From Apostichopus japonicus (Eukaryota > Echinodermata > Holothuroidea > Aspidochirotida > Stichopodidae): a stretch of 64,000 nt of DNA. Each line of letters opens with the position of its first letter. The first letter of the stretch is position 1. The stretch spans positions 32,156,611 through 32,220,610 of the forward strand of contig NC_092576.1 in NCBI RefSeq assembly GCF_037975245.1, in the 5' to 3' direction. Positions 51,965-62,549 of the stretch are shown here, piece by piece. The notes under the pieces were generated by a model. That model was not told the origin of the DNA. It ran no database searches and worked only from the letters and a program-made list of their open reading frames with translations. The translations under genes were made by a program, and so were the position numbers.

Positions 51965-52379
51965 GTAAGATTTCTTTGCAGTATTTTTTTTTTGGAGGGT
52001 GGGGGTGTGGGGGAGGAGGAGGATTGGCATGATTCCTCCAGAATTTCCTTAAAAATAATCAGCAACTTAATCAGTTCTGAGTATTTGCTGCCTTATGTGA
52101 GGGTAAAGGACTGTAGCTGTCTTCACACAATAAATCAATTTCGACTTAATGGCCTAAGAAATTAACCATTGTTGCCAACAATAATAAAGACAGGAATAAG
52201 TTAATAAAAAGAAAACTTCAGTTTCCTGACAATTGTTTTCAGAAATTCAATTCCATTTGTTTTACTTTCGAGAAGATATTTTATATGATGTCAGTTTGAA
52301 ACTCTGCAATTTAATGTTCAACTTCTGAAGAGCAGCTTTCCTGGCTTTGATAATAATCGTAACCTATTCATTCATGCTG

Positions 52380-52803
52380 GCGTGTGTGTGCGTGTCTTTG
52401 TACCGCCCACATTGTTAACACGATATCTCAAGAATCGAAGCTTAGATTGATCCCATAGTTTGTGCAAAAGAGTACATTGTTGAGTACAAGAAGCGTATTG
52501 TATTGTTTGAGGTCAAAGGTCATTTTGGTCAAATTGTGAAACCTTGTAAACATGGTATCTCAATATTGGAAGCTTGGGCAGATCTCGTACTTGGTAAGAT
52601 AGTGCATAGCACTGAGTAAAAGAAACTGTTTGATTTTGTCGGAGGTCATTTGAAGTCAAAAAATGCCAAACAGTTACCTCACTCCCCTCTAACCTGTACC
52701 TACACTAACGCACCTTCCTAAACATAATATCTCAGAAGCTTGGAACGATCGCATATATGATATGTAATTGTTCCACATTGAGTACAGAAGCCTAATGTTG
52801 TGG
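52380..52803 (+). repeat. Divergent tandem repeat with ATATCTCAAGAA/GAAGCTTGG motif
   Basis: Units of roughly 120-170 bases each run ATATCTCAAGAA-GAAGCTTGG, GATCTCATA, GAGTACAAGAAG and GAGGTCAAAGGTCATTT. Starts are near 52421, 52553 and 52727. The series continues after the inserted element at 53758-53990 and has a relative at 59330-59790. AGGTCAAAGGTCA at 52510-52522 is a perfect direct repeat with one-base spacing. No coding frame. Confidence 0.65.
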
Positions 52804-52811
52804 GCCAAGGT

Positions 52812-53749
<938 letters not shown>

Positions 53750-53757
53750 GCCGAGGT

Positions 53758-53990
53758 CAATGGATCGTTTGAGGGTTCAAATTGTGAAAACCATGTTTTA
53801 CACAATATTTCAAAAGGACAGATGTCATATTTAGTATGTTGATGTATCACATTTAGTAAATGAAACCTGTTGTTGAGGTCATCATCATTTCAGGATAGCC
53901 TGTGATATTGCAAATTTATTGTTTGTCACATCACACTGCTTTACTAAGATCGAGTAAGTTGTACACCCTAACTATAAATTATGTCAGATT
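53758..53990 (+). repeat. Continuation of the ATATCTCAAGAA tandem repeat
   Basis: Resumes after the hAT-like insertion (TCAATGGATCGTTTGAGGG, AAATTGTGAAAACCATG) and ends near TTACTAAGATCGAGTAAGTTG. The same ending recurs at 59758 (TTAGTAAGATCAAGTGTG), showing that both arrays derive from one longer repeat. Confidence 0.6.
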
Positions 53991-54256
53991 CATGAAAAAA
54001 AAAACTGCTCATGTTACATCATTGAATTAATGCTATTTGAAAGAAGTACATGGCATTGCTCACAATATTGCTAGTAATATTATAATAATATTCCCAAGGA
54101 ATTTTCTGTGCTATGATAGCTGAAGGAGAGAGGGAATCCCTTACACTGGCCAAGTGGCGAGTTTTTCAAAAAAAAATCGTAAGGCCTATTTTTACAATTC
54201 ATGGTTAAGTAAGTTTCCAGTGTGCTATTATTGTGTTCTTTGCTTTGATTCAACAG

Positions 54257-54339
54257 AGATCTGTGTGCAACAGTTTTTCTTCAAGTTCTACGAAGCAGTT
54301 GTATGACCAATTGAAGAAACTCAAAAAGTTTGAAGTACA
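54257..54339 (+). pseudogene. Integrase gene, candidate exon 6
   Basis: Acceptor ATTCAACAG, donor GTAAGT at 54340. The frame that stays open ends KKLKKFEVQ and joins exon 7 cleanly (phase 2). It does not join exon 5 in phase, so an exon between 51964 and 54257 is missing from my model or was disrupted by the hAT-like insertion at 52812. Confidence 0.5.
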
Positions 54340-54889
54340 GTAAGTGTTAAATATTTCATTAAAGTGCGATTATATGCACTCCATAATCATGCAGTTACTG
54401 ATACCAACCTCTGTGGTATACATTGGCAGTTACAAGCAAAATTTTGTAGTGCTTAAGCAACTCTAAAAATTCAAGCAGAAACAAATATTGATTAATATTA
54501 ATGATAAAGGTGCTCTACCTGTTACCTATCATCATCGCTCGGCCAAACGCTTTTAGATGTTTCGCTACTTGTTGCAAACTTTTGTTGTGCTATATAGTAA
54601 TGATATGTATACTTTCAATGGTTAAGCACTGCATTTAATGGAACTTTTTATTGAAAAATGGGATCCAGTCCTTCTGGTCATATCATTGTTTGTAAGTTTA
54701 TCGCCCTAAGCCTTGCCTTGTCATGAATTTTACTTTCTGTAATTGAGTGCTTGAACTGTTGGCCCGTCCTGCCAGAATATTTGAATCTAACACTGACTTA
54801 CGTCGAGACGTGACCTTAGTGCTGCACATAGGTCACACTTGATCAGATCTCACTCTAAGCTTGGCCTTGATACAATACACAGGAATGCG

Positions 54890-55375
54890 TACAGACTTCA
54901 ATAGGCTATCAACTTGCCATACTGTATATCTGAATACTCGCATGCTCAAGGAGGATCAGATCCCATACTTGGGGATTCAAGTTGCTATACTCTGAATAAT
55001 CGCATGCTTAAGGAGGATCAAGCAGACCCCACAAATGAGGTGATCAACTTGCTAGTCTGAATCTCACATGCTCAAGTAGGACGAGATCTACAAGGGCGAT
55101 CAACTTGCCAAAGTTTGCATTCTCGCATGCTCAAGGATGATCAGACCCTACAATTTGGGTGATCAACGTCCTATAGTATAAATTATTGCATGGTTAAGGA
55201 GGATCAGACCCACAAGGGCGAACAACATGCTATAGTCTGAATATACTCCATACATGCTCACGGTAGATCAGACCCACAATTGGGGGATCAATTTGCTACA
55301 GTCTGAATGCTCGCATGCTCATGGAGGATCAGATCTGCATTTGTGGCAATAAACAATATTGCTAGTCTGAATGCT
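54890..55375 (+). repeat. Seven-copy degenerate tandem repeat of about 60-66 bp
   Basis: The phrase CGCATGCTCAAGGAGGATCAGA recurs, variably mutated, near 54941, 55002, 55068, 55127, 55188, 55253 and 55313. Each is followed by a CCCACAA-GGG-GATCAACTTGC segment and TAGTCTGAAT. It lies in the intron between candidate exons 6 and 7. Confidence 0.8.
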
Positions 55376-55529
55376 TCACCTTGTTATTACCGAATGCTGC
55401 AACATACATTAATTTGAAGTACCCATTCGTAATGATTGCTGAAATCATGTTTTCACAGTAATATTTACTTTTTATTTAATTTCTGTAACTTTGAAGTAAT
55501 GCTTACTATTCATGCGTCCTTTTCTGCAG

Positions 55530-55652
55530 GCTGAATTACCCCAATGACGTTCTTGTCTCTCATGCTGTGGACCATCTCTACCACCTTGTCACAGGTTGCA
55601 CCGAAACAGAAGCTGAAGCAGCCTGTAGTCAACTGGGCAAAAGCTTACCAAA
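55530..55652 (+). pseudogene. Integrase gene, candidate exon 7
   Basis: Acceptor TTTCTGCAG, donor GTAATG at 55653. Fully open: LNYPNDVLVSHAVDHLYHLV, then an acidic, cysteine-bearing segment (GCTETEAEAACSQLG). The domain is not recognised. Phases match on both sides. Confidence 0.6.
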
Positions 55653-55779
55653 GTAATGATCCTGATGCACAATTATCTTTTCAATATGATATGTGGTGTA
55701 AACATGCATTTTTTTAGCTTGAATGTGGTTACTTATTAACTTCTCTATTCAGTCAATAATTTTAAACTTTTATGTATAG

Positions 55780-55919
55780 GAATAGGTTGGTGCCAAGGGT
55801 CAGAGCATTTCACCAGGATATGAAGGGAGGCTATCCAAGCTGAATATGATGAGGTTGGAGATGATCAGGTGTTTGAGTATAACAACCAGTGGTTAAGACA
55901 AGAACTTGATAATTTATGA
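55780..55919 (+). pseudogene. Integrase gene, candidate last exon 8
   Basis: Acceptor TATGTATAG. It opens with NRLVPRVRAFHQDMK, then a one-base shift in the GGG at about 55825 leads to EAIQAEYDEVGDDQ and QWLRQELDNL, ending at TGA 55917-55919. The acidic C-terminus after a basic start looks like a genuine protein end. No poly-A signal was pinpointed. Confidence 0.55.
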
Positions 55920-56978
55920 TAAAAAGGTGTCTTTCATGCATATCGTTATTGTTTGTTCCCCCACCCCCACTGATAGACAATTCCAGAAAAAAAAATCCCG
56001 CTTAAAGTTTAAGTATGTTTATATGTGCAAGATAGATTAAAAATAGCAAGCAACAAGAAAAGCAAAGCATAAAATGCCGTCAGATAGCACTTTTTGGAAC
56101 CGGCAATAAGTGTCCTTATATTAAGCAATATTTAATTCACACATTCCCTCTGTTCAAACCACACTAGATTGGTTTCAATTCAATTCATAACCCCCCCCCC
56201 CTTCTCACACACACACTTCCTCCCCCTCCATATATATCAAAGGGTCTGTTTTTCTAGCTCCCCCTGGCAAGGAGAAGAAAATGTGCACACAATTAGTATA
56301 CTGAATAGAATTAGTATTTCTATTATCTTATAATGCATAAGTAATGTCATTGTTAGGTTGAATCAAGAGCAATGTTCCCAGAGAACTCCAGTCAGAATGA
56401 TGGTATAAGTAAATCCTGGGATTGTTTTTGTTGATTGTGAAGTTCAAAGGACTCTAAGGTGACAAAATTCTAACAAAAGTCTCACATAACAAGCATATAT
56501 TTTACCACACGTAGAAATTAAGTTGTTCTATTGGTAGTTGTAATCTATAAACTCATGTGTCACATCCAGGACAGTAAATGGCAGTTAGTTCGTCTTTCTT
56601 CAGGTAAATGGAATTTTTACATTCACCATCTAATTTTTTAAATTTTGTTCTGCTATGCTTTGCTTTGGTCACACGAGTAGGTACTAATTAACAGAAAACT
56701 GGCTAAAACAAGCAGAACAATTATCTTTCCAAGATGAGGGAAGCCAGCTCACTTGATATAGCATACATTCATTGTTAGTTCTAAGCATAAACATAGAGTC
56801 GTGACAGTATGGGTTAGAAAAAATTGATTTGTCATATTACGTAATCTCAATATCAATGCTTAATTTGTGTGCTGATTTAATAAACCTATCCCAGACGAAA
56901 ATAATTCCTGGCTTTTAAGCAAGAGTCAAGAAAACCCCGGTTTTCCCTGGATATCCAAGCTTTATTCCTGCCTCAGGT

Positions 56979-57310
56979 AGCCAGGAAAAGCCAGGACTTT
57001 GAAAGTCCAGCCTTTTCCTGGCTTCACCCAGCCTAACAAGTCCACACTAGGCAGGAAAAGCGAGGGCAATGCTGTCCTGGCTAGGCAGGAAAAGCCAGGA
57101 CTTTGAAAGTCCAGCCTTTTCCTGGCTTCACCCAGCCTAACAAGTCCACACTAGGCAGGAAAAGCGAGGGCAATGCTGTCCTGGCTAGGCAGGAAAAGCC
57201 AGGATTTTGAAAGTCCAGCCTTTTTCCTGGCTTCACCCAGCCTCACAAGTCCACAATAGGCAGGAAACGAGAGTGGAATGCTGTCCTGGCTAGGCAGGAA
57301 AAGCCAAGCT
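56979..57310. repeat. Three 104-bp tandem units, each with a 22-bp-arm hairpin
   Basis: The text CCAGGACTTTGAAAGTCC recurs at 56991, 57095 and 57199 (period exactly 104; the third copy has one change). Within each unit the arm AGCCAGGAAAAGCCAGGAC pairs with its inverted copy downstream (for example 56979-57000 with 57002-57023, 20 of 22 positions) around a single central base. Confidence 0.88.
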
Positions 57311-57507
57311 TGCCTTTTGCCCAGTATTAGCTAGTTGTAAGATGGTCAGCTCTTACATAAAGTTTTCTTTTGTACCATAGTTTTACTTGTTTATTAGTTC
57401 AGTGCTCACTGTACAGAGGGCTATACATTTGTACAGTATATTTGTAAGTTGTTTTGTGGTCGGGGGGGATTAAGATTTCTCTCTTCTGGGTTGCTAAGCA
57501 ACTATCT

Positions 57508-58457
57508 TTGTTCTTCCTGGAAATTAGCTCTCACAGGAAAAGGGGTCTGTGTATATATATTATAGGGACAAAAGAGTTTTGTGAGGGTATAGGAAGTTAG
57601 GCAGTTGGCCATGAGTATTGGAGCAAGACAGTTGCAAAAGAGGAGAAATATAGTTTTAATGCTGGATAGTTTGTTTTAAACCTTAATTTACAAAATCAAG
57701 TTACTGTAGTCATTATTATTTTTTGGAAGGAGTGATATTCACCTGACAGTCTGGCACGCATTTTACTATAAAGGACATTATTTACTCTAAAGGATATTAT
57801 TTACTTAGAGGATATTATTTTACCGTAAAGGATATTCTGGGACACCATTTGTTTAACTGACATTATTTTACTGCAAGGATACCCTGGGACACTATTGCTT
57901 ATTAATTAAAGGACACTGTTTTGTTGGGGTTGGACATTTATCATACAATTTAGTCTGTTCAACTATACTGATGTCGTGGAAGTTGTTCTTCCTGGAAATT
58001 AGCTCTCACAGGAAAAGGGGTCTGTGCATATATATTATAGGAACAAAGGAGTTTTGTGAGGGTATAGGAAGTTAGGCAGTTGGCCATGAGTATTGGAGCA
58101 AGACAGTTGCAAAAGAGGAGAAATATAGTTTTAATGCTGGATAGTTTGTTTTAAACCTTAATTTACAAAATCAAGTTACATGTAGTCCTTATTATTTTAT
58201 GGAAGGAGTGATATTCACCAGACAGTCTGGCATGCATTTTACTATAAAGGACATTATTTACCATAAAGGATATTATTTACTTAGAGGATATTATTTTACC
58301 ATAAAGGATATTCCAGGACACCATTTGTTTAACTGACAGTATTTTACTGAAAGGATACCCTGGGACACTATTGCTTATTAATTAAAGGATACTATTTTGT
58401 TGGGATCGGAAATTTATCATACAATTTAATCTGTTCAACTATACTGATGTCGTGGAA
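57508..58457 (+). repeat. 475-bp segment duplicated in direct tandem
   Basis: TTGTTCTTCCTGGAAATTAG begins copy 1 at 57508 and copy 2 at 57983, exactly 475 bases apart. Both end in ACTGATGTCGTGGAAG. The copies are more than about 95 percent alike by eye. Each also contains a small internal repeat of AAAGGATATTATTTAC type. Tandem duplication by unequal exchange is the simplest cause. Confidence 0.9.
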
Positions 58458-58861
58458 GATCTGTACCTGATGTCACCAGCACGCCAACTCACCAGAACAG
58501 ATTTATAAATTAAGTGTATTTACTTTAACATTTGGGTGCACGTCACGACTCTAAGTCATTTGATTTAATTCTTTGACTGGGCCCAGATCAGCTGTATATT
58601 GTTTGTTATTCATAATTATAATTTATTTTGATCCAATCCAGTTGAGTGTTCCATTTTTATGTGTCTTGTTCTGTGTTTGGTCATCACACCAAACCCAGAG
58701 TTCTCTGATCAAGAACAAACATTTATTTTCAGTGGCTAACACCCTTACATATAATTCATGATTTTAAGTTATGAAAATTTCCTATACCACAAACACACTT
58801 AAACCTCCTATAAGCTAAAAGTAACTGCCAACTAGCCAGCAAGATAATTTATATAGGGTAA

Positions 58862-59160
58862 GCATGGACACCTGGCTTTTCCGGGGTAATCCTGGGTATG
58901 TATACCTGGCTTTTCCTGGCTCCTCACTGATATAAACAGGGACCTGGCTTTTCCTGGGTAATCCTGGGTGTGCATACCAGGCTTTTCCTGGCTCTTCACT
59001 CACACACTAGAGACCTGGCTTTTCCGGGGTAAACCTGGGTTAACCATCCAGGCTTGTCCGGCCTTTACCTGGCTCTTCACTCACACAATAGAGACCTGGC
59101 TTTTCCGGGGTAAACCTGGGTTAACCATCCAGGCTTGTCCGGCCTTTACCTGGCTCTAAA
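58862..59160 (+). repeat. Right subterminal CCTGGCTTTTCC repeats, 71-81 bp period
   Basis: Four units of ACCTGGCTTTTCCGGGGTAA, then CCTGGGT and a GGCTTTTCC or GGCTTGTCCGG segment, ending CTGGCTCTTCACTCACACA. The last two units are 81 bases apart (59011 and 59092) and identical over most of their length. These are the counterpart of the CCAGG repeats at the left end of the element. Confidence 0.82.
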
Positions 59161-59329
59161 TGAGTTATATAAACCAGGCTTTACCGGGCTTTTCCTGTCC
59201 GAATTACCATTTTCAAACCCAGGAATTTCCCTGGATTTCCCTGGGTTAAATCCAGGCTTTTCCTGGCTTATATTCCAGGGAATTCCAGGGTTTTCCTGCC
59301 TTAAATTCGTCTGGGATGCGTTAATTTTT

Positions 59330-59790
59330 GTGTGTGGTATGACACCTGGCTTCGAACACGCTATCTCAAGAAGGGAAGCTTGGAAAATGTAAGATTTGGT
59401 ATGTATGTGAATCATATTGATTATAACCTATATTTTTGGGGTGGATGTCAAAGGGTAAACATGGTTCAAGTTGTGAAAACCTTGTAAAAATATAAGTTCA
59501 AGAAAGGAAGCTGAACAGATATCATATTTAGTCTGTAAGTATACCACATGGCTAAAAGAGGCCTTTGTTATTGTGGAGATTAACAGTGGTCAAATTTTGT
59601 AAACCTTTAAAACTTGATATCTCAAGATGAGGAAGCTGGATGAAATCTCATATTTACTGTAGTATGTATCACATTGAGTGAGTACAAGCAGGCTATCAGT
59701 GGTCATTTGTGTCAGCATCTGTCATTGTGAATATACTGCTTGTCACTTCTTGCTGTATTAGTAAGATCAAGTGTGTCAGTATGTCCCATT
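59330..59790 (+). repeat. Second array of the ATATCTCAAGAA/GAAGCTTGG repeat
   Basis: Three divergent units of about 125 bases start at CTATCTCAAGAAGGGAAGC (59368), AAGTTCAAGAAAGGAAGC (about 59490) and GATATCTCAAGATGAGGAAGC (about 59615). They are relatives of the array at 52380-53990, and both occur inside the Ginger element. Confidence 0.6.
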
Positions 59791-59940
59791 CATATGAAAT
59801 GATATTCATGTTGGATCATAGAAACCACAGTCTGGTTTATGCATACATGCTACTCGACAGCTGTCCTCATATGCCATTCAAGTATATCAAGGCAAGTAAC
59901 AACTGGGATATAGTTTCTTTATCTGTGATGCATTATGTAG

Positions 59941-60552
59941 TTGTTGCAACTGAATAAGCGTTTTCGTAGAAAAGGTCTTGTATCATGTAAGTTAACTAAA
60001 ATCCCAATTAAAGATGCAGAAGTAAAACGCACACATCATACAGTATATCTAGGTGTTTGTATTGATGACAAACTAAGTTTCACTGGTCATATAAGCAGAA
60101 TACTTAAACAGGTGTACTTCATAGTCTCAACTCTATCGTATATAGTTCCATATTTTCATGTTGATGTAAGGAAAAGAGTTTTTACTGCCAATATCTTACC
60201 ACACCTAATATATGCTGTTTCTGCTTGGTATCACTTTTTACTAATTAAAGATAATAAGAGAATTTTTTTTTTAAAGTATTGGTCTAGAATTTTTAATATA
60301 GATTTTAACTTTCTTATGAGTACTGTAAACAATGCTGCTAAAAATGAGTTCATTAGAAGTGTAAATTGCATACAGAGAAATGACAGACATTCTTTGCATA
60401 CCGAACTGAACTCTCTACTTCGAGAAACTACTAGGTATAATCTGAGAAACAAAGCAATAACATCAAAATTTAGAATTAATGTGTATAGAAATAGTTTTAT
60501 TTATCGTGCTGCTATTTATTTACAAAATGGTAATCTGGATAATTTATTGTAG
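59941..60552 (+). pseudogene. C-terminal fragment of a non-LTR retrotransposon reverse transcriptase
   Basis: Open for about 203 codons. It contains TVYLGVCIDDKLSFTGHI, the widely conserved YLGVxID...LSFxxHI motif after the reverse transcriptase palm in LINE proteins, then a segment with ILPHLIYAVSAWY (compare the usual YGxxxWG) and a basic tail with NLRNK. The catalytic domain upstream is missing, so this is a 5'-truncated copy. The stop at 60550 is followed by 12 bases and a TA microsatellite, consistent with LINE clades that end in simple repeats. The first ATG is probably not a real start. Confidence 0.75.
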
Positions 60553-60563
60553 ACAGCTGCACT

Positions 60564-60564
<1 letters not shown>

Positions 60565-60619
<55 letters not shown>

Positions 60620-60700
60620 CAGTATGTATATACAGTATGTATATGTATGTGTGTATGGGTGTGTATATATGTATATGTATGTATGTGTATAATATGTGTA
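60565..60700. repeat. (TA)n grading into TATG microsatellite
   Basis: Pure TA repeat from 60565 to 60612, then degenerate GTATATACAGTATG and TGTGTATG repeats. Probably the tail of the LINE fragment just upstream. Confidence 0.9.
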
Positions 60701-60713
60701 TTTTTATTTTCAG

Positions 60714-60862
60714 TGTTGACTGGCCTTGGATGCTCCTCAGTAAAGGATTCAGGTGATTTTACTGTTGACTGTCAAGACCAAACTTTTAGTGCAAAGAATA
60801 TTTATCTAATGTCAAAGGAAAATGTGGGCCAAATATGTAGACAAAAGCAAGAGAAATGTTAA
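60714..60862 (+). CDS. Possible terminal exon of unknown gene
   Basis: A clear acceptor (TTTTTATTTTCAG) is followed by an open frame of about 49 codons with text GLGCSSVKDSGDFTVDCQD and a C-terminal CRQKQEKC, ending at TAA 60860-60862. The frame is free of stops from the acceptor onward and its codon use looks coding, but I recognise no domain. It lies inside the Ginger element, downstream of the integrase stop, so it might belong to a second transposon gene or be fortuitous. Confidence 0.3.
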
Positions 60863-62341
60863 CTGATACCAAGTTGTCTGAATTGTGTACAAATATGATT
60901 TCACTGGCTTCAGCTTGCATTTCCCAATTAGCCCTAATTCATTTTTTTTTTCTTTCCAACATTTGAACAATAGTCATTGAGACACTTTGACTAACATGCA
61001 CTAAACAATCTGAGTGTAGTACAACTGGTTCTCACACAGCTTCCTTTCCCAGTATTTATGTTAAGCCTGATACTTAGTGTGACCAGCAGCATGTCATTTG
61101 AAGGTAGTCTGTATAGGCCACAAAGTTGTATTGTGACATCAAGAAGTACTTTCCTTGAGGTCTTTATAAACCCAAATTTTTCTCAGACATTTTAAAAGAA
61201 CATGCAAAAGGACAGAATGTCCCAGTGAGGTAAATTTCCTACAGGTGGTACAAAAACAGTTTAATAATTTTGACCATAGGTGACCATATTTTAGTATCTG
61301 GCATATTTGAAGCCAATGCAATATAACTTTCAGCTGATTTTTGTAGAAAATAAATGATATAGCTTAGAGGCCTTTATGCCCATTAACAATACATAGTAGC
61401 AACAAACGTTTCAGGTGTTTATCAATACCAGTTGTGCATGGTGAGATATTCGTTTGGAAATACCTTCTAATGAATAATGCACTGCCTGACTGTGCAGGCA
61501 ATATATCATGATTCGATCGTTGACATGTCATGAACACACGAAAACACCCTACACAAATCCTCTGCTCCTATACCATATGATTTTATATTGCTTCCCAAGT
61601 ACCATTTCCAACCAGCTAGGCATTGCCTAATCTTAAAATATATCACATGAAAAGGAATTCCCAGGTATTTTCACCATAGTTCACATTCACAGCCTGTCGC
61701 TAATTGGATTAACAGTAGTCTACCTTTAATTGATTGCCTGACCATCAAATACTGCTAGGCTACAACTGTGGACGCCAAAGCATGATTTACTTTGATTTAT
61801 GTAACCTTTTTTTCCATGTGAATGTCATTTTGTCTTGAGATCCCCAAGATTTCAAAAGTTACTAGATGTGAGGCTATCTGTTATTGTCAATGGTTGTCAA
61901 GCATAAGTATTAAAAGTAGAAGGGAAATTGGATGATTTTATAAAACAAAGTATTTGAAACAGCTTGTACTAAAAATAAAGAAACAGATACAGTTGTTCTA
62001 TGTCACAATAGACGTAGGATGTTGCACGAGTCTTGCAGCACTTTTGTTATTTTATAGAAATGTATTTATCTTATGCAGCAGAGAACATGAAGGAGAATTA
62101 AAGTTGCAATAAATTTTAAATTAAATTGATATTTCCATTCATTTGTGTCTGTCCAAATAGTATCATGCAAGAAATCATTAATGACCATATATTTCAGCCG
62201 TTCATCATGTAGTGAAATTGGTCTAAAGTTCCTCTATAAATCCTGCCATTAAGAAATGCAATTAAGATGAAAAGGCATACTCCAAAGAAGCCTTGCTGTC
62301 CTGATGTTTTTGCACTACGTTTCCATGCAGAAGAGCTTGTA
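60863..62341. other. Unannotated right part of the Ginger element
   Basis: AT-rich, apparently unique sequence. I saw no gene, no repeat ends and no long open frame. Confidence 0.5.
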
Positions 62342-62545
62342 GGACACATTTGTCCGTGCTATTCTCTCATCCTGTCCGCGCGGACAGAAAACCACCACGC
62401 ACGGACGTTTTTTCCTAGTTAATAGTGTCCGTCCGGACAGATAATACTGTCCGCCGGACACAATTCCCCCCGAGAAAGTTGTCCTACGGACACAATTCCC
62501 GTGGAATAGTGTCCGTGAGACGCCCGGACACTATTCCCTGTCACA
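62342..62545 (-). repeat. Right terminal inverted repeat of the Ginger element
   Basis: GC-rich and densely palindromic, with CTGTCCGCGCGGACAG at 62372-62387 (perfect palindrome) and repeated GTGTCCGT/ACGGACAC words. Read on the minus strand it matches the left end from TGTGACAG onward. It is followed by the CCCA target duplication. Confidence 0.8.
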
Positions 62546-62549
62546 CCCA

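Larger units (their letters stand above)
56890..59315. mobile_element. 2.4-kb element with CCCAGACGAA inverted ends and CCAGG palindromes
   Basis: The left end CCCAGACGAA (56890) and right end TTCGTCTGGG (ending 59315) are perfect inverted copies. Including the adjacent AT on each side the match is 12 bases, so the duplication may be 2 bp (AT) or the repeat may simply be longer. Both ends carry dense CCTGGCTTTTCCTGG-type repeats. The middle is a 475-bp direct duplication. No transposase is visible. It is best described as a non-autonomous DNA element of unassigned superfamily inserted in the Ginger element. Confidence 0.6.

Noticed and set aside
57508-58457. The 475-bp direct repeats as a pair of LTRs
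   Set aside because: The copies are immediately adjacent with no internal region, and lack TG...CA borders and a primer-binding site.
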